Shown here piece by piece: positions 59,201-64,000 of a DNA stretch of 64,000 nt. Position 1 is the stretch's first letter, and the number at the start of each line of letters is the position of its first letter. A program made the position numbers and the translations under genes. The notes under the pieces were generated by a model. The model had not been told where the DNA came from. It searched no databases and was given only the letters and a program-made list of their open reading frames with translations. The DNA lies in contig CM073550.1 of NCBI GenBank assembly GCA_037074615.1, positions 14,340,001 to 14,404,000 of the forward strand. Direction: 5' to 3'. The DNA comes from Leucaena leucocephala (taxonomy: Eukaryota; Streptophyta; Magnoliopsida; Fabales; Fabaceae).

Positions 59201-61407
59201 AAAAAAAGGAAGTTTACTTTACTTTTCACTAAGTATAATTTATAAAAGGAAAAAAAAACTCGAGACAGGACGAGACGACCTGAGGGTCGTGTCAAGAATT
59301 GTCCCATTCTGATATTTACTCGTACCGGTCCTTGTCAGAATAGAACAGATCTGTCCCGAAATCTCTAGGACCGGGACGGGATACCCTTGAACACCCATAT
59401 TCTCCATCACCTCCATTGTTCACCTCTTTCCTCCATTGCTACTATTCATCATCATCATTAGCTTCACTCCCGCTAACCCCTCCACAGCTAGCTGACAATA
59501 ACTGTTCTCCCACAGTGACACTGGCGACAACACCTCTAGGATCAACATCTCAAGGTTTAAGCTAAAAGTTCTTATAAAACTATAGTTTTCTTCTTAACCA
59601 AACAAAAACTTAAAAGAAAAGGGAATCAAAAGATCGCAATTTATTAATCCTGACCACATATTTATGGGCATTATAGATTATTAGATAGATTCTACGAGCC
59701 TAGCTACGACACATGAACAGTACTTTGTTGAGGTGGGTTTCAAAACTTGAACGTGAGTTGTCCGAAGCAGTGGAACCTGTCTGCTGATCATTCATTCATG
59801 TACTAGGAAAGCGTCAACCTTATTATATGTCTTTAAGCATGATGTTGTTGACTCCCTATATATATATATATATGTACCTAGAGCCTCTTTATTAATATTA
59901 ACAATAATGCCAACAATATATTTATTTACCTTATCAATAATATATATCGCTCTTATATATATATATGGATCAGGTCTTTGTTGCTGCATTTCTGAAAAGA
60001 AAGCAGATTTGTCCTTCTAACCCACAAATGCTTCATGGAGGCCATGCCCTATCCACCACTCATGACTCTTCCTCTGCTTCCCTTCTCCATACCAATAAGT
60101 TCAGGTACGTACTTCTGTTCATCTTTTATTTTCATTAATGTTATCCTCTTTTTAAATCTCTGTATATATAGACAGTAAATTTTAGAGTAATAGTAAAATT
60201 GCTATCATATAACTTAAAAATCGCGAGTTCAAATATTAGAAATAATATTTCTACTTATAAAATAAGACTATGTATATTTTCTCTCTCTAAACTCAATCTA
60301 AGGAGAGCTTTGTACATGGAGCCACTTATATGAGCAACTTTATTAATATTTTTATCTTGACAAGATATGCTTATACGTGATACATTTTCTTTAGCTTTTG
60401 TTCTTAAAGTTCTGAGAATGGTTCAAATATATACATCCCTATTAATGTAAGTACCAAAAAAGCTCTTGATAACAACTTGCATAGTTGAACAGTAGTTGAT
60501 ATTCTCTTACTGATTTTTCAGGTTCCTTGAGAAGGCATGTATCAAGGTCCAAGATGGGAGCAGCAATAATAACACAAAGGAGAGTCCTTGGAGATTATGC
60601 ACAATTGAACAAGTTCAGCAAGTAAAAATCCTACTTTCAGTTCTTCCCATTTTTGCTTGCACCATTATCTTCAACACCATTCTTGCTCAGCTTCAAACTT
60701 TCTCAGTCCAACAAGGAAGCTCCATGGACACCCACCTCACTTCTGTTTTCAAAATCCCTCCTGCTTCCCTCCAGTCCATCCCCTACATCCTCCTTGTCAT
60801 CCTCGTCCCTCTCTATGACACCTTCTTCGTCCCCTTCGCCCGGCGATTTACCCGCCACGAATCCGGTCTCTCGCCCCTTCAGCGCATCGGATTAGGCCTC
60901 TTCTTGGCCACCTTTTCTATGGTATCAGCTGCCCTAATGGAGAAGAAAAGAAGAGATTCAGCCCTAACACAAAACAAGACCTTGTCCATTTTTTGGATCA
61001 CCCCACAGTTCTTGATCTTCGGAATATCAGAAATGTTCACCGCCGTTGGTTTGATTGAGTTCTTCTACAAGCAATCACTTAAAGGAATGCAGGCATTCTT
61101 GACAGCAATCACTTACTGTTCTTATTCCTTTGGGTTTTATTTGAGCTCTGTGTTGGTTTCTATGGTGAACAAGGTCACCTCCCATGGCGGTTGGCTTCGA
61201 GATAACAACCTTAACAAAGACAGGCTCGATTTATTCTACTGGTTGCTCGCTGTTCTTAGCTTCCTTAATTTCCTCAACTATCTTTTTTGGTGCAGATGGT
61301 TTAACTATAATCCTTCTCTTTCAAGTATAGAGAATAATGATGCTGATCATGATGCCACTGGGAAGAACCATAGTTCCAAGAACTTTGGAGATGAAAACAT
61401 TCCTTAG
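55795..61407 (+). CDS. NRT1/PTR family transporter, NPF4.3/NPF4.4-like
   Basis: There are five coding exons: 55795-55906, 56493-56710, 57097-57537, 59974-60104 and 60522-61407. All are GT-AG and sum to 1,788 bp (595 aa plus stop). The protein has the MFS/POT fold with about 12 membrane segments and a long hydrophilic central loop around exon 4. Family landmarks include HGGMRAAAFVLG, GNNLITYVMNEMH, FIGT-like NFVGTIFLLALLGGYLSDSYLG, ALGSGCVKPN, GDQFNQ, YFNFAYFAFSMG, FSVQQGSSM, ISPLQRIG-like SPLQRIGLG and SEMFTAVGLIEFFY. It is closest to Arabidopsis NRT1.13/NRT1.14. The TM1 proton-coupling ExxE(R/K) motif is absent: the site reads E-I-M-G-I. The substrate cannot be read from sequence; relatives include nitrate and hormone transporters. 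Intron 3 (2.4 kb) is filled with repeats. Confidence 0.93.
56256..56287. repeat. (AT)n microsatellite in NPF intron 1
   Basis: About sixteen AT units between exons 1 and 2. Confidence 0.9.
57958..58612 (-). mobile_element. Dispersed variable-core element in NPF intron 3
   Basis: Reverse orientation: TGTGTTTGGGTAACCTATAA at the left and TCTATCCAAATGG at the right. The arms match the family (GTTATATTTGTTCAAAAAGG, GAGTTTATGAACTACCCAATTAC, AAACACTTATTTATTTAGAATCAC). The core is CT-rich, then AAGAAGAAGATGG-rich. Confidence 0.6.
58651..59610 (+). mobile_element. Dispersed variable-core element in NPF intron 3, with nested MITE
   Basis: Left end GGACTTGTTTGGATAGGTTT, right end TTAACCAAACAAAAACT (inverted TTTGG). 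The left arm has AAAATAACTTATAGAATAAATAAG and AATAAATGAGTGTTTAGATAATTATTA. The core is interrupted by another element at 58956-59397. Confidence 0.6.
58956..59397. mobile_element. GC-rich MITE nested in the dispersed element
   Basis: It begins GGGGTAGGCACAGGTTGGGA and ends GACGGGATACCCTTGAACACCC. The two ends are partial inverted repeats with GGGT and CGGGA blocks. The middle is AT-rich. Its G+C-rich arms contrast sharply with the flanks. Confidence 0.55.
60180..60345 (+). mobile_element. Degraded TS-like SINE in NPF intron 4
   Basis: TTTTAGAGTAATAGTAAAAT (A-box-like), then ATCATATAACTTAAAAATCG and GAGTTCAAATATTAG (B-box-like), then TCTACTTATAAAATAAGACT. It follows the order of the copy at 44883-45052, in plus orientation. 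Confidence 0.5.
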
Positions 61408-62652
61408 TGAATAATCCATGAAATATTATCTTGGAGATCTTCATATTATTAATTGTACAAGTAGAAGGAAAGTCTAAGCAGTTGTGATATATGGTCTTTT
61501 AATTTATATATCAGATAGTTTCTGTAAAGAATATCAATAAGTCCCTATGTATAATTAATTAATATATATCAATCCTATTTAAAGTCATCCTTGCTTTTAA
61601 TGGACAAACAAAGTCCTTTTTGTATTTTGATGTTGCTTCATGTTGCCTTCAAATAACATCATATTGTTGCTAAACATAATTTTTTTTAAAAAAAATAGAT
61701 CTTTATAAAACAGCTAGCTGTAACAAAAATACAATAAAACATCACTATATCATAAAATGGATTTATGTAATGATGAAAAGAGAGAACAACACCACAAAAG
61801 TCTTCTCTTTTCCGAAATGAATAGTAATAATAATTTTTTTTTATATGCAATAACACAAGAGACTTGTAAAATTATGTCAAATTGAAGTGTAATTATATAA
61901 ATTATCTATGACATGAAATTTTGGGTCCAATTCAATTCTCTAATATTATGTGGTGATGCTTGAACATGCGTATAAGAAACACAAGGGTTACTCTATAACA
62001 TAAGGGAAATTATATGTTAAGAGATATGGAATGAGAAGAGCTAGCAGAATAATTTTATGTCAGGTTAAAGAGTAAATTTGTCCTTTAACTATCCTAAATT
62101 ATTGCACCATTTGATAGCTTTGAATACTGAATGCCTTAAAGAATAATTTAAAGTAATAATGGGGCACGCCATTGGTCTTTTTAATACTTCAGAAGCAATA
62201 TTACAATCCATCACTTGATAGTTTATGATAAACTTAATGCATGGGATATAATTTTTTAAAGACTAAATCCTCCTTTTAGCTCTTTTAAATATATTGTGAA
62301 TTTCTTCTATGTCTCCACATCAAAAAAAAGACAAGGACTATCATACTAGTATAAAAAAGTAATTCTGGATGAGGTTTGAAGTTTGTGAGATGATATATGG
62401 AGTTGCTTTTTGTTTTTCTTGACAAATAATGATGCAGCTTTATTATGTAAGGAGACGAGACATGTCTCCAACATGTTTTGGTGTTCCCACAAAAACTTTT
62501 TTCAATATTGAATTGTACATCACCATGTTGCCTAAAAGATTAACATATACCTCCCTACCAAAACAACTTGTCATAGCATTGAGCCCCTTCATTTGGTCAA
62601 ATTATCATACCCTCCACTATTATTATTGTTCTTGAATTCTTAAAAAAAATAG
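61408..62652. other. NPF 3' flank and intergenic
   Basis: The start should contain the NPF 3' UTR; AATAAG at about 61533 is a weak polyadenylation candidate. No other gene was recognised. Confidence 0.4.
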
Positions 62653-62665
62653 ACCAATCATAGTT

Positions 62666-62938
62666 TTTTTTTGTTACAAATATTTTTAGAAAGGGGTTAG
62701 ACTCGCTCACAAATTAAAGGCAGGGTGAAGTTTCCCTTCCTCCTAGACGATACTAATGTTAAGATAGGGCGAGCTGTCTATTACCCTCAGGTATAAACTT
62801 AAGAATCTAAGAGTTATGATATCTTTCTAATTACTGTGACTGGAACCACAATAAAGTAGTATTTCTAAGGGATCAATAACATTTTAAATAGTCACATGTC
62901 TCACCCATTTACAAGTTGAACACACAGACGACGGGTAG
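62666..62938 (-). mobile_element. tRNA-derived SINE, family 1
   Basis: It is nearly full length. It shares GGCGAGCTGTCTATTACCCT, TTCCCTTCCTCCTA and ACAAT.AAGTAGTA-like blocks with 30498-30777. The flanks are a 13-bp imperfect duplication (ACCAATCATAGTT at 62653-62665, ACCAACTATAGTT at 62939-62951). The orientation is the same as in all other family-1 copies here. Confidence 0.75.
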
Positions 62939-63623
62939 ACCAACTATAGTTAATTTTAGGTGGGTTGACATGTGTTAGGTCTTGGGTTTAAATTTTACAA
63001 ATAGATAAAATTGTTGTTTGGAAAAAAAAATTCCATCCATATCGGTTGACCCTATTTAGTTTAGATTATAGAGATTGGTTAGTCAATAATTTTTTTAAAG
63101 ATTAAATTATTTAAAGTTCTTATATTTTTTATTATAGACAGCTTCTTTTATAACATTTAAGATTTGATGACATTTTTTAAGTCTTATATTTTTACAGATA
63201 ATCCTCCTAATTTAGTTTATTTACTTGTATAAATTTAATAATTTTAAAACACTGTTACCAAATTTAAAAAGATGAAAAATATTTGAACATGGCTGGGGAA
63301 ATTCATTTAGTCTTGTTTAATATTTTTATTATTTTATCCACCTTCCTTTCCAACCGATGAGATGAATTTATATGTTTTAATTGGAAACTACATGCTGCCA
63401 GCCTGTCCTTAAATTTTGAATTTTATTCTTAAAATACAAAAATAAATTTATATGTTTAGTTTAATGAAATTGAGGTATGCCCAAGTTGTTCTAGAGAGTT
63501 TGAGGCTACTCATATAAATGTATTACTTTTACAGAAAATGATTGAATAAAAAAATGAATTTATCTAAGAACAAAATGTAGATCAAGTTGTTTATAAGTGT
63601 CTTTTTCTAAATCGAATCTAACG

Positions 63624-64000
63624 TGAACAATAATATTTTTGTAAATAATGGTAAAATATTTAAACATGGTGTACATATCACTAGTATAAAAGAAATTAAT
63701 GATGATATTTTTATAAATAAATATTATTTATACCTGATGTACATGTGACATATGTAAAGGAAATGAACAGTGACATTTTTGTAAATAAGGATAAAATATT
63801 TATATTTGATATACACATGATAGGTATAAAATGGTGAAATATTTATACCTATGTACGTGTAACCGATGTAAAAGAAATGAGCGGTGTTATTTTTGTAAAT
63901 AAGGGTAAACTATTTATACTTAATATACACGTTATCAGTATAAAAGAAATGAACAATGATATTTTTGTAAATAAGGATGAAATAAGACCAATGTAAAAGG
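63624..64000. repeat. Tandem array of about 70-bp units, cut by window edge
   Basis: Units begin at about 63624, 63697, 63765, 63879 and 63951, each with an AA(C/T)(A/G)(A/G)TGA-ATTTTTGTAAATAA start, a TATTTATAC(C/T)T middle and a TATAAAAGAAATGA end. The unit at 63765 is longer. The array runs off the right edge. Confidence 0.75.

Noticed and set aside
1..64000. CRISPR arrays, rRNA genes, true tRNA genes, organellar DNA insertions
   Set aside because: None seen. The only tRNA-like sequences are SINE heads with degenerate boxes and no cloverleaf, and the direct repeats lack CRISPR spacing.

Overview
The window is nuclear DNA from a dicot plant: AT-rich, with small exons and GT-AG introns, Stowaway-like MITEs, tRNA-derived SINEs, Ty1/copia and Ty3/gypsy LTR retrotransposons, and host genes matching well-known land-plant families. 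I cannot name the species. All gene models are spliced by hand from frame, splice sites and family conservation.

Host genes, left to right. An SDR-family aldehyde/pterin-aldehyde reductase (994-3981, minus, 5 exons) has nested MITEs in one intron. An ARF1-type auxin response factor (17038-28510, minus, 14 coding exons, 673 aa) has a young 5.2-kb chromovirus in its first coding intron. A XYN1-type xylanase with three CBM22 modules and a GH10 domain (32259-36703, minus, 8 coding exons, 956 aa) follows. About 0.5 kb upstream on the same strand is TOM6, a small mitochondrial import subunit (37183-37416) that appears to have lost its normal stop codon. A long repeat-filled gap leads to an NPF4-type NRT1/PTR transporter (55795-61407, plus, 5 exons, 595 aa).

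Mobile DNA fills most of the rest. A complete copia element (5220-12372) has 477-bp LTRs, an AGTAT target duplication, a nonsense codon in integrase and an altered protease active site. The gypsy/chromovirus element (23194-28387) has a CAAAC target duplication, almost identical LTRs and two frameshifts, one of them a visible 10-bp tandem duplication. Also present are a copia gag relic (about 15.7-16.3 kb), a CACTA (En/Spm) 3' end with a decayed ORF (about 40.3-41.24 kb), three SINE families with target duplications at some copies, Stowaway-like and foldback MITEs, and a dispersed family of non-autonomous elements with GTTTGG-like ends and an interchangeable polypurine core (about nine copies).

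The host genes are independent; no operon or cluster logic is seen. I found no convincing undescribed multi-gene system. The observations most worth following are the TOM6 stop loss, the sense-oriented LTR promoter inside ARF1 intron 1, the variable-core element family (one copy may carry captured sequence), and the unexplained exon-like stretches at about 38.6-38.9 kb and 48.4-48.6 kb.
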